Below are positions 9,389-17,792 of a stretch of 64,000 nt of DNA, piece by piece; positions within the stretch are counted from its first letter, which is position 1, and each line of letters starts with the position of its first letter. The notes beneath the pieces were generated by a model. That model was given only the letters and a program-made list of their open reading frames with translations. It was not told the DNA's origin and ran no database searches. Both the position numbers and the translations under genes were made by a program. The stretch is from Asticcacaulis machinosus (GTDB lineage: Bacteria > Pseudomonadota > Alphaproteobacteria > Caulobacterales > Caulobacteraceae): the NCBI RefSeq assembly GCF_028550435.1, contig NZ_JAQQKV010000002.1, positions 372,001 to 436,000 of the forward strand, given 5' to 3'.

Positions 9389-11371
9389 ATGCTCGAAGCT
9401 TTACGAACTCGGTTCAACACGCTTTGGCAGACAGATGAAGCCTTTAACGATCCGGGGCATGCGTCTGACGACGCAGAAACTATTTTGCGGGTGGCAGGGC
9501 ATGGGCGTGCACTTGATGTCGGATGCGGCAATGGCAGTCTTGTCCGAGCCTTAATTAGACAGGGAATGGATGCTTTTGGAATTGATATTTCCGATGTAGC
9601 GATTAAACGCAGCGCGCTTTTGACGCCCGACCGTTTCTTTGAAGGTCAAGCACAGGACTTGCCGTTTGAGGACGGCCGGTTTGACGTTGTGTTCTCTCGT
9701 TTTTGCCTGGATGAATTGGATGAGAATGCGCTCACTAAAGCACTAGCCGAGATGAAGCGTGTGTGTAGTGGCCCACTAATCCTTGTCGTGCGTACTTCGG
9801 CCCATGCCAACGCCGACACACTTCCTCGATTCATGGATCGCAACCAATGGGAAGAATACTTACTTGCGGCCAGCTTTCGCAAACATCCAGATCATTACGT
9901 GCTGAACCATTTGCTAAACCTTCATAATGGGATGCCGGAAGCGTTCTTCATAATGGAGCGTGGATTGGAGGACGAAAGCTTCCTATGTATGGCGGGCATT
10001 GAAAGTGATGCTCGCGCCTTCTTGGCGCATCGTGCCGCCCTGTATGTCAGGCCGCATGATGTAGTGGCAGTGGCAGATACAGATGCTGCCACTGCCTATG
10101 TGGTAGCCCGGCGCACCCGCGCTGCCACTGTTATAGCTATTGCAGAAAGAGCACAGGCCGCAATGAAGGCCTATAGCCTGCCTGAACTGCCCCTTCATTT
10201 CACTAACCAAGATGCAAACGTGATAGCTGATACGGCCATCGTATATACATCAAGGAATGTAATAGACGAGCTAATAACTCCGAGGTGGCAACTGACACCG
10301 GGCGGCCGTTTGATCCTTTTCATTTCCGGACGGCCAGATCTTGAGATTGTCTCGGTAGCCTCTTGGAAACTTGAGACTTGGTTGAGTCTGGATGTTCCAG
10401 CTAAAGGGCCACCTCGCATCTTAGACAGACTCCAATCAGAAACCGCCGAAAGACTTTGTGATGAGTGCTTGCATTTTCTGGTGTTTAGCCTGACGCCCTT
10501 TTTCCCCCTTCCCTTAGGACTGGATCGCCAACCTGCTCCCTTTAAGGGCACGCCAATGGAAAATTACCTTAATCCGTGGCTCATGCGCGCTCTTATCGTC
10601 ATTGGTTCCAGGGTGGAAAATGCAGATATTCGCAAAGATTGGGCAAACCATACCCTTGAAACTTTGCCTTGGCAAAGTCCCGATGTCGGCGCCGCTCTGT
10701 GTAACTTAATCTACATGCAGCTAGAAGATGTAGAGATGGACGCTAATCTATTTGAAAAAGCGCGAAATTATCTAACATGTGCGCCGGCGAATACTACTGT
10801 ACTTCGCTGGCAAATTTCCATTGCATACGCTTTGGCACTAAGGAGCCGAAACCACGGGCAATTTTTTGAAATGGAACAGTATCTTGAATATGTTCTCGAT
10901 CGACCCGCGCAAGATTACTCACCTCTTCTGTTGACGAAAACCGTCGGGGCAGCCTTGATGTTAGCTATGCTCCAGTTGGCAACCGGTAGGCAAATTGAAG
11001 CTGCATCATTGCTTGAGAAAACCTACTTTGAAGTGCGGAAGTTGGTCGGCAACGCCTTAGTAGGAAGTAATGAATTGCCGGAAGCCTATGAAACATCCGA
11101 AATTGTTCAAATAATTAACGGATTGGGAGAGATGGCGGCAATGGCTGCTAATCTTCGCCAACGCATTGTCCGCTCAAGTTTATTATATGAACAGAAGCCT
11201 AATTCAATGGAAATAGAGCTTGAAAAATCAAAACAGCAGATCGCCAAAATTTCGGCTGAATTCCAATCTACCATAGATTATCTCGCTAAGGTTACTGAGG
11301 CGCGTGATTTTTTTCAGGGTCTCTATTCCGTGACGGCAGCAAGATTGAAGAGCCTGAATGCGTCTGAGTAA
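9389..11371 (+). CDS. SAM-dependent methyltransferase with large uncharacterised C-terminal part
   Basis: A 660-residue protein. Residues 30-150 are a class I methyltransferase domain: LDVGCGNGS (motif I, about 42-50), GIDIS (motif II), DLPFEDGRFDVVFSRF and a weak motif IV. From about residue 200 to 330 a second Rossmann-like stretch without the glycine-rich loop follows, then an all-helical part and a short coiled coil near residues 610-640 (EIELEKSKQQIAKISAEF). The coiled coil suggests a docking partner. AAGAGGA precedes the ATG. It is the first gene after the AT-rich gap and probably modifies a sugar in the glycan; the methylated substrate is unknown. Confidence 0.75.
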   Translation: MLEALRTRFNTLWQTDEAFNDPGHASDDAETILRVAGHGRALDVGCGNGSLVRALIRQGMDAFGIDISDVAIKRSALLTPDRFFEGQAQDLPFEDGRFDVVFSRFCLDELDENALTKALAEMKRVCSGPLILVVRTSAHANADTLPRFMDRNQWEEYLLAASFRKHPDHYVLNHLLNLHNGMPEAFFIMERGLEDESFLCMAGIESDARAFLAHRAALYVRPHDVVAVADTDAATAYVVARRTRAATVIAIAERAQAAMKAYSLPELPLHFTNQDANVIADTAIVYTSRNVIDELITPRWQLTPGGRLILFISGRPDLEIVSVASWKLETWLSLDVPAKGPPRILDRLQSETAERLCDECLHFLVFSLTPFFPLPLGLDRQPAPFKGTPMENYLNPWLMRALIVIGSRVENADIRKDWANHTLETLPWQSPDVGAALCNLIYMQLEDVEMDANLFEKARNYLTCAPANTTVLRWQISIAYALALRSRNHGQFFEMEQYLEYVLDRPAQDYSPLLLTKTVGAALMLAMLQLATGRQIEAASLLEKTYFEVRKLVGNALVGSNELPEAYETSEIVQIINGLGEMAAMAANLRQRIVRSSLLYEQKPNSMEIELEKSKQQIAKISAEFQSTIDYLAKVTEARDFFQGLYSVTAARLKSLNASE

Positions 11372-11483
11372 AGCGCCTGTTACCGTACTTAGGGTAGCGT
11401 CTTTGGTAGAATCGTTAAGTGTGACCGATGGCTGGGCCAAATCGCCGGGTGAAAATCAGTAAAGAAAGTTGTGAGGATTATTT

Positions 11484-12119
11484 ATGACATTTGACTTCTA
11501 CGCCTCCCTTGGAGAGAACTGCGAAGGAGCCTTTCAGATACGGCGCGTACTTGGCCAAGACGATAGCTGTTTCTTCAGTTGGAATATTACGCCGCCGGCC
11601 GCGTTAATAGCGCTTCTAGACGGTGACTTTCAAGACATTATGCAACCGGAAGCCATGGTGCGCCATTCGACAGATCTGATCCGCGATTCAAAATACAACT
11701 ATATGTTTCATTCTGACTTTCCCAGCGACGAAGATATTAGATTCGGGGAATATCCAGACATTGTAGCGAACCACCAGCAGAAGGCACAATACCTGATTGC
11801 AAAACTTAGGGGCAACGCTGCGGACGAGACTAAAAAGACGGCTTACTTTTATAAAACGCAGGAGCCTGCAGATAAGGAAAAGGCGGTTGAGATGCTTGAA
11901 AGTTTGAAAACATTACACAACAACAACGAGAACTTCGTCCTCGTATTCCTACAACCTGAAGAGAAGGCTGAATCAGACTGGAATATTGCACAACTGAAGA
12001 ACCGCTACCTAAAACGGATAGCGTCATATGCTGACGCCACTGATGGCCATGTGTCCAGCTGGGACAGAATATTCAGCGAATTTCCGCACATAAAACCCTT
12101 ACGGTTGTCGGGTTATTAA
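11484..12119 (+). CDS. DUF1796 (papain-like cysteine peptidase-like) protein
   Basis: A 211-residue protein whose N-terminus (FYASLGENCEGAFQIRRV, then FFSWNITPPAALIALL) fits the DUF1796 family, described as putative papain-like cysteine peptidases. The Cys in LGENCE at residue 14 would be the nucleophile. Members of this family often occur inside polysaccharide gene clusters beside glycosyltransferases, as here. The gene ends inside the last codons of the convergent glycosyltransferase gene, overlapping it by 21 bp. A proteolytic role is not shown; an alternative is that the fold has been adopted for sugar or acyl transfer. Confidence 0.7.
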   Translation: MTFDFYASLGENCEGAFQIRRVLGQDDSCFFSWNITPPAALIALLDGDFQDIMQPEAMVRHSTDLIRDSKYNYMFHSDFPSDEDIRFGEYPDIVANHQQKAQYLIAKLRGNAADETKKTAYFYKTQEPADKEKAVEMLESLKTLHNNNENFVLVFLQPEEKAESDWNIAQLKNRYLKRIASYADATDGHVSSWDRIFSEFPHIKPLRLSGY

Positions 12120-14213
12120 GCTCCCCGCCTCTTGAAGCAATTCCGCCGTACCGGGCAGGCGCGGCGGAAAAGCGAAGCTCATATCTTCGTCCGAAAGCGT
12201 AAGGTTGGGATTATAGGCCGGATCATTCATCAGGCTTTCGCCATAACGTGATCGCAAAATGTTTACTTCTCTTAGGTCTCGAGCCTTTTGCTCCCGAGTC
12301 CTGTCCTTTCCGCGTGACGCGGATTCGTGGTGGGCCATTTCTGCATAAGGCGTATAGACATTGCGATAACCTGCATCCCGCACTTTCAAGCAGAAATCGA
12401 CATCGTTAAATGCAACAGCCAGGCTTTCGTCCAGCCCACCCACTTCTTCGAAAATTCGCCTTTTAACCAAAAGGCAAGCCGCTGTTACAGCACTTAGGCT
12501 TTGATGGAGAGCGGCTCGATGATTGCGGCCTGTGTCGCCTTTCTTCAGCAGTTTGTGGACATGACCGGCGGCCCCGCAATAGCCTAACAATACTCCGGCA
12601 TGTTGCAACCGGCCATCCGGGTACCACAGCCGCGCGCCAACGCATCCGACATCCGGCTGCGCCGCAAAGGAAACCATCTCCTCAAGCCAATCCCAGGTTA
12701 GTATTTCGATGTCGTTATTCATTAGGCAAATGAACTCGCCAGTGGCTTCACGCACGGCAGCATTATTCAGGGCGGAATAGTTGAATGGCCTCGGATCGCG
12801 CAGAACCCTGACTACGCCTGCAAGCTCAAGATCCTCAAGGTATTCCAGTGTCTCGGCTTCTACGGATCCGTTGTCAATCACCAAGATTTCGTAATTTCGG
12901 TAAGTCGTCTTTTCCAGTAGAGATGAGAGGCAGGTCTTCAGCAGGTCTGGCCGGTCTCGCGTCGGAATGATGATCGAAACTAAAGGCAGTTTTTCGGGCA
13001 ATGCAAAGCGGACGCGGCTATAGCCGGCGACTTCCGCAGCCATTAACTGAGCGTCAGCGCGACCGGTTCGGGCTAGATGCTTTTCTACGGCCTGTTGAGG
13101 ACTTGCATTTGTTACACGCGGACCGTGTCGGTGATAAAGAATCCGCGGAATATGAACGACTTGCGTGTGAGGAAAGGTTTCAATAATGCGGAAGGCCAAG
13201 TCATACTGAGCTTCATCAAGATTGGCAAAGGTTGTGTCAAAACCGCCTACGCGAAGAAAGGCCTGCCGATCATATGTTGTGAACCGCCCGATGTAGTCGT
13301 GGGTTAACAGCAATTCATAATTCAACTGAGGCTTGAAATATGGGTTTTCGCGGCGCCCCGCGTGTATTTCGTCCTCATCGCCGTAGAATAGGACGGCATC
13401 GATGTGAGTACGCCGGCTCACCGCAAGCCACATCATCGTATCCGGGTGAATTTCATCCCCCAACGGCACGGTGGTGAAAAAGGGGTAGAGCGCCTCTTCC
13501 GCCAACCGATTGATCATTACCGTTAGCGTTGAGTCCGGTAGTTCGATGATGCGGATGCGATTGTCTTGAACCGCCGCTGCGAGTGCCCGGTCGCGCACAT
13601 CAACAGACACGTTAGCTGATAAGCCAATTACGATCTCGTAAAACACAAAGCTTTGCGACTGCACAGATACTAAAGTTCGGTTGAAGGCCCGCAGCTCGGA
13701 ATCGAATGGTACCACCAACGAAATACAAACCATGGCATGTAGATCAAGACCTTTAGTCAAAGCAGCGGCATCTGGCCGATGGCTTGGCGATTCATACTCA
13801 GCAAGCCATTCCGCGTAGCTTGGAGGCGGGGGCGTATAGATGCTGGAGTTTACATAGAAAAATCTTGCTGGTCGCCGTTCGGCACGTCCAAATTTCAGAT
13901 AGTGCGCGTAGGCATCTACCGACAACGGCCCAATATCGCTTGAATTAGCGAGATACCACCTGGCGTCGAAGAAACGGGCCACCCGCTCCTGATCGATACC
14001 TTGAAAGAAAAAATGCCGGACTGCACTGTTTTCGTTCAGGTTGAGTTCTGGATACTGAGCCACGTACCATTCCCAATCGAAAACTTGCCCCGTCAGAAAA
14101 AGAGTTTGACGCTTCGCGCTGGCGCCCAGCCAATATGCATGCATGAGACGGGAAAAAAACCCAATAACGTAACGATGCACTGTGTGCAGCTTACGAAGGA
14201 AGGTATTGAACAT
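12099..14213 (-). CDS. Two-domain GT2 glycosyltransferase with N-terminal FDxxxY repeat modules
   Basis: A 704-residue protein. Residues 45-118 hold two copies of a short aromatic module (FDWEWYVAQYPE...AVRHFFFQG and FFDARWYLANSSD...AYAHYLKFG). Residues about 160-370 form a first GT2-like domain (ISLVVPFDSELRAF; FYGDEDEI) and residues about 405-640 a canonical GT-A domain (VSIIIPTRDRPDL; LMNNDIE as the DxD-like site; FNDVDFCLKVRDAG). The first domain is degenerate at its nucleotide-binding start and may be structural or have another specificity. The same aromatic module occurs in the 1349-residue glycosyltransferase downstream. Likely a cytoplasmic enzyme extending the surface polysaccharide. 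Confidence 0.85.
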   Translation of the reverse strand: MFNTFLRKLHTVHRYVIGFFSRLMHAYWLGASAKRQTLFLTGQVFDWEWYVAQYPELNLNENSAVRHFFFQGIDQERVARFFDARWYLANSSDIGPLSVDAYAHYLKFGRAERRPARFFYVNSSIYTPPPPSYAEWLAEYESPSHRPDAAALTKGLDLHAMVCISLVVPFDSELRAFNRTLVSVQSQSFVFYEIVIGLSANVSVDVRDRALAAAVQDNRIRIIELPDSTLTVMINRLAEEALYPFFTTVPLGDEIHPDTMMWLAVSRRTHIDAVLFYGDEDEIHAGRRENPYFKPQLNYELLLTHDYIGRFTTYDRQAFLRVGGFDTTFANLDEAQYDLAFRIIETFPHTQVVHIPRILYHRHGPRVTNASPQQAVEKHLARTGRADAQLMAAEVAGYSRVRFALPEKLPLVSIIIPTRDRPDLLKTCLSSLLEKTTYRNYEILVIDNGSVEAETLEYLEDLELAGVVRVLRDPRPFNYSALNNAAVREATGEFICLMNNDIEILTWDWLEEMVSFAAQPDVGCVGARLWYPDGRLQHAGVLLGYCGAAGHVHKLLKKGDTGRNHRAALHQSLSAVTAACLLVKRRIFEEVGGLDESLAVAFNDVDFCLKVRDAGYRNVYTPYAEMAHHESASRGKDRTREQKARDLREVNILRSRYGESLMNDPAYNPNLTLSDEDMSFAFPPRLPGTAELLQEAGSLITRQP

Positions 14214-14250
14214 GAGGCGTCGCCTTCAAAGTAATTCGGAAAGCCGCATC

Positions 14251-15102
14251 TTACGCGGTCAGGATGGAATTCAAGCGCGCTACTTCGGCCTTTACTTCTT
14301 CATAGCGTTCCAAGATTTTCACGTCCTTCACGTCGTTTCTGTTGTGCCCAACAAACGATTCATCGTTGTACCAAAACTTGAGTTCCGGCTTATTGTCTCC
14401 AGCGCCTCCTTGGCCGCGGGCTTTCTTTAACTCGTACTCTTCTGGGGTCTTAGTATAGTAATGATTGATCTGAGCGACATCCAGTTCCACTTTTTCAGAT
14501 AATCCCCAATTCAGCATGGTCAAGGGTTCACCTGAGGGGTGCACCATTTTACCCTTGGTGGCACAAGCATGCATATGCACCATGCCTGAGAGTGATGCGA
14601 CCCGAGAGAAGCTTTTTAGATGGGTATTGACAACAAAATCAGGTTCTGCCGCGAGCGTAAAACGTTCCATGACCGGACGCCCATCATTGGTCAGCAGGCC
14701 CGCGCTGCCGAAAATTCTCCAGTTTACACCGATTGCGGAGACTTCCTTTCGCGCATCCAGTGGAGCGAGGAACGCCTTGACGGAAGTTTCGTTTTGCAAC
14801 ACCAAGAACTCATCGGCGTCAATGAAAAGAATCCAATCCGTTTTTACCTTACGCAGGGCATCCTGATACGCCGTAATCTGAGGAGACTCGTTACGGCCCA
14901 GCGTCCACTTCCTATGAGTGACCTTACCCGCTCCGGCAAGCTTTCGAAGTATAGTGTCGGAGTCGTCGGTGCTGTTATTCTCATAGATGACAATTTCATC
15001 GAAACCAAGGACTCGATGATAGGCCAGCCACTCGACCAGGTAAGGACCTTCGTTCTTCGCGATCATTACGACCGTAACCGTTGCACTCACAGCAATATCC
15101 AT
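14251..15102 (-). CDS. GT2/GT92-like glycosyltransferase
   Basis: A 283-residue enzyme beginning with VTVVMIAKNEGPYLVEWLAYH (about residues 9-29), followed by ENNSTDDSD and the metal site FIDADEFL (about 93-100). This is the pattern of the family usually listed as glycosyltransferase family 2 (Glyco_tranf_2_4), related to GT92. The C-terminal NHYYTKTPEEYELKKARG segment is also typical. It lies 37 bp upstream of the 704-residue glycosyltransferase on the same strand, so the two likely form a transcript. Donor and acceptor sugars are unknown. Confidence 0.82.
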   Translation of the reverse strand: MDIAVSATVTVVMIAKNEGPYLVEWLAYHRVLGFDEIVIYENNSTDDSDTILRKLAGAGKVTHRKWTLGRNESPQITAYQDALRKVKTDWILFIDADEFLVLQNETSVKAFLAPLDARKEVSAIGVNWRIFGSAGLLTNDGRPVMERFTLAAEPDFVVNTHLKSFSRVASLSGMVHMHACATKGKMVHPSGEPLTMLNWGLSEKVELDVAQINHYYTKTPEEYELKKARGQGGAGDNKPELKFWYNDESFVGHNRNDVKDVKILERYEEVKAEVARLNSILTA

Positions 15103-15494
15103 TGGTTAAATTTGCTAGGTTAGTAGATGAAATCGTATTTTTAGGCAATGCTCAAACGCTGCAAAGCATAGCCACAGACTCTGGTAAACCCGGTTTCGCT
15201 GTTGACGACAGTCTGATCCACTTAGCAGGAATGACTCTGGAGAGTCCGGGCCTCTTATGAGCCACCTATCACCCTCACAAGAAGTCCTGCTCCAGATGAT
15301 TTATAGGAACAATCCTTGGCGGCAAATTGCAACCTCGCCAAACCCAGGAATAAAGGGTGGCTCCGCGTCGAATGGCCCGAAGGTAGCCATACCACATTCA
15401 GATATATTCTCATTTACGCAATCGACTGGGCAGCAAGCCTTGCCTTATCCCGGATTAATGATATTTCACCTCAAAATGCGTCGAGGAGCAGGGC
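15103..15494. other. Divergent intergenic region
   Basis: This 392-bp gap separates two divergently transcribed genes and must hold both promoters. No gene-like frame with sensible composition is present; a frame from 15257 is largely a shadow reading into the methyltransferase gene. GAGGAG at about 15484 is the ribosome-binding site for the methyltransferase at 15495. Confidence 0.45.
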
Positions 15495-16664
15495 ATGACC
15501 AAACATCACGATATGGATTATCTGCATCACGTAACCGGCCATTTCGGTCTGGCCAGACTCGCCGGGGATGGCTCACATATCACGGCATTTGCATCCGTCG
15601 GCGGTATTTTTACACCGGTAATCATAGATGCGCGTTTGGAATTAAATTGCGGAACATATACAAATCCTACACTCGATCCTGGCTCCGCTCCCGCCCTGAC
15701 ACATATTTTGTTTCTCCCTGCGCGTGATCTCCCCGAGCTTCAAAGGCTTGTGACTATGCATATTGAGACTCATCGTCCGGAGAATGTTGCCCTGATAGGC
15801 ACCTATCAATCACCTGACGCCCACTTAAACTTATACGGTGATGAAAGAACCGTTCTGCAAGATCATATTATCGACCTTGGCTACGCCAGACATCCAGCAG
15901 ATTGCGCACAGCTTTCCGACTACAATCGTCTGGATTGTGGACCTTTGTTCGTCGCCATTTTACGCGCCCGTTCTGAAGCCTCCTTGCAACAGTGGCCCGT
16001 TTCTGAAGTCAGGAAAGAACGGGATTTACACATGGATATGTTGCTGGAAGGAAACCGTAGGGCGGATGCGCATACAATTCGCTATGTATTCGCGTCATGC
16101 TTTGTCTCAACGGGAGATAAGGTTGTAGATGCAGCTTGCGGCATGGGTTACGGGGTTGAGATAATCCGAACACTTAGTGACCCTGAAAACATTACGGGCG
16201 TCGATATTTCAGATTTCTCCTACCGCATCGGGTCAGCGCTTCATCTCATTCATCCCAATGACAGAATTGTATGTAGCGGCGCGGAGCAAATGCCATTTAT
16301 TGAGAACGAGAGCATTGATGTAGTCGCGAGTTTCGAAACCATTGAGCACGTCATAGACTGCGACACTCTGTTGCGAGAGTTTCATCGCATACTCCGCCCT
16401 GGGGGGAAACTGGTGGCCAGCGTTCCTAATGTATGGGTTGATGAGTCAGGTAAGGATCCTAATCCCGACCACCACCACATATTTTATTGGCAAAGCTTCT
16501 ACAATCTGATTGAGCGAACTGGCTTTTCGGTGGAGAGTGCCTGGTCACAAAATGCTGGCGGCGCCCTTAAGGAGCCCTTCAGGCTTAGGCAATTTGGTGA
16601 AGTGCGTGTTACAGCACCGCCGGAGACTTCAGAGTGGTGTGTAGTCTGCGCTATCCGTAAATAA
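15495..16664 (+). CDS. SAM-dependent methyltransferase (Methyltransf_11 type)
   Basis: A 389-residue protein. The class I methyltransferase domain occupies about residues 190-330: VVDAACGMGYG (210-220), TGVDIS, then VVASFETIEHV and LRPGGKLVASVPN. The preceding 180 residues are an uncharacterised N-terminal domain without a clear motif, perhaps acceptor-binding. A strong GAGGAG ribosome-binding site supports the ATG. It stands alone in orientation between two glycosyltransferase groups and probably methylates a glycan or its precursor. Confidence 0.82.
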   Translation: MTKHHDMDYLHHVTGHFGLARLAGDGSHITAFASVGGIFTPVIIDARLELNCGTYTNPTLDPGSAPALTHILFLPARDLPELQRLVTMHIETHRPENVALIGTYQSPDAHLNLYGDERTVLQDHIIDLGYARHPADCAQLSDYNRLDCGPLFVAILRARSEASLQQWPVSEVRKERDLHMDMLLEGNRRADAHTIRYVFASCFVSTGDKVVDAACGMGYGVEIIRTLSDPENITGVDISDFSYRIGSALHLIHPNDRIVCSGAEQMPFIENESIDVVASFETIEHVIDCDTLLREFHRILRPGGKLVASVPNVWVDESGKDPNPDHHHIFYWQSFYNLIERTGFSVESAWSQNAGGALKEPFRLRQFGEVRVTAPPETSEWCVVCAIRK

Positions 16665-16916
16665 GCTGTCTTTTCTCAATAACTTAGAGGTCTTTTAAAT
16701 GACTCATCCGGCAAAGTAAGCCCGGAAATAGTCTATGGCCTCTCGAAAGCAAGCCTCGAGACCGACTTTGGATCCCCAATTGAGTCCGACTTGGCTAAGC
16801 TAATGTCGGGCTTACGCTATTTCAGGTCACTTTGGGGAAAAGGACGGTAGCGGCAGGCAAGCGTCCGACCTTGAAAGGAGCGACAAGACCGCGAGCTATG
16901 ATGAAATCTCCTCACG
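16665..16916. other. Convergent intergenic gap
   Basis: 252 bp between converging genes. I see no gene and no clear terminator. Confidence 0.35.
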
Positions 16917-17792
16917 TCATTCAGATACCTTCTGTGCACTCCAGGCAGCCGTTTTGCGTGAGTTATTCCGGGGTGAGCTTGAGGATTTTGAGGAGCTTCG
17001 CTTCTCCTCGACCATATTTTCGGCTTCTATCCCACAAACTGCATGACTCGACGCCCCAGCCTTGGAGCGACTCGCTGGCACTTTCCAACGGAAATCCGAT
17101 AATTCTGAAGTGCGCACGAAAGAGTCGCTCTTATCGACCTGAGCCATCTGGGAGCCGGGACGGCGGCGTTTGAAATGCACTGTTCCGGGGACCGGTCGAT
17201 GCGCTATACCTTTCTCAAGGGTAAGGTTATTCCAATGCCAGTCTTCATGACCAAAGCCTTCAGAAAGAGCATTCCTCTCAAATGGAATCTCCTTGTATAT
17301 TCTACGCAGTCCAAACGACATGGCATCCCAATAATTCGCAATTCGCTGGTAAGATACATTAAAGTCTTCAGCTTTTGAATCGGCGTGAAACCACAACTGA
17401 CCGCCAGCGCCAAAGACAACATTGAGTTCGGAATGTGCGATTGTGTCGTCCACTTCAGCCTCGCAAAAGCGGAAAGCTTCAGTTAGCCAGTTAAAGCTCC
17501 ACATATCATCAGCGTCGAGGAAGGCAATGTAATCTCCCTTCGCTGCATCCACACCAGCATTGCGGGTAAGGCCGGGGTCACCTCCCGTCGTTAAGATTAG
17601 TTCATGACTGGCCCGTGCAAAATTCTCGAAGAACTGCCGAGTGAGTGTATCGGGCTTATCAAGTATTACCAACGTATCGACCGTCAAGCCCGCTTTGCGC
17701 GCAAAGGTTACAGTCTCTTCAAAACTTGCGACAGCGGGGCCTGCGAGGAACCCCTCGCGATGTCCTGTAATAATAGCGGTAATATTCGTCAT
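16917..17792 (-). CDS. GT2-like glycosyltransferase with a probable frameshifted C-terminus
   Basis: A 291-residue GT-A protein: ITAIITGHREG at the start, LTRNAGVDAAKGDYIAFLDADD (residues about 76-97) with the DxD metal site. The start overlaps the stop of the preceding 1349-residue gene by 4 bp (ATGA), so translation is probably coupled. After about residue 235 the sequence turns into a low-complexity Ser/Arg/Lys tail. The neighbouring frame over the same bases, entered near 17070, reads a more protein-like end (LQGWGVESCSLWDRSRKYG and so on) and stops at 16963. That suggests a one-base indel, either real or a sequencing error. Confidence 0.72.
   Translation of the reverse strand: MTNITAIITGHREGFLAGPAVASFEETVTFARKAGLTVDTLVILDKPDTLTRQFFENFARASHELILTTGGDPGLTRNAGVDAAKGDYIAFLDADDMWSFNWLTEAFRFCEAEVDDTIAHSELNVVFGAGGQLWFHADSKAEDFNVSYQRIANYWDAMSFGLRRIYKEIPFERNALSEGFGHEDWHWNNLTLEKGIAHRPVPGTVHFKRRRPGSQMAQVDKSDSFVRTSELSDFRWKVPASRSKAGASSHAVCGIEAENMVEEKRSSSKSSSSPRNNSRKTAAWSAQKVSE

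Noticed and set aside
15257-15727. 156-codon frame upstream of and into the methyltransferase gene
   Set aside because: It has no ribosome-binding site of note, its composition is irregular, and most of it lies in another frame of the real gene at 15495.
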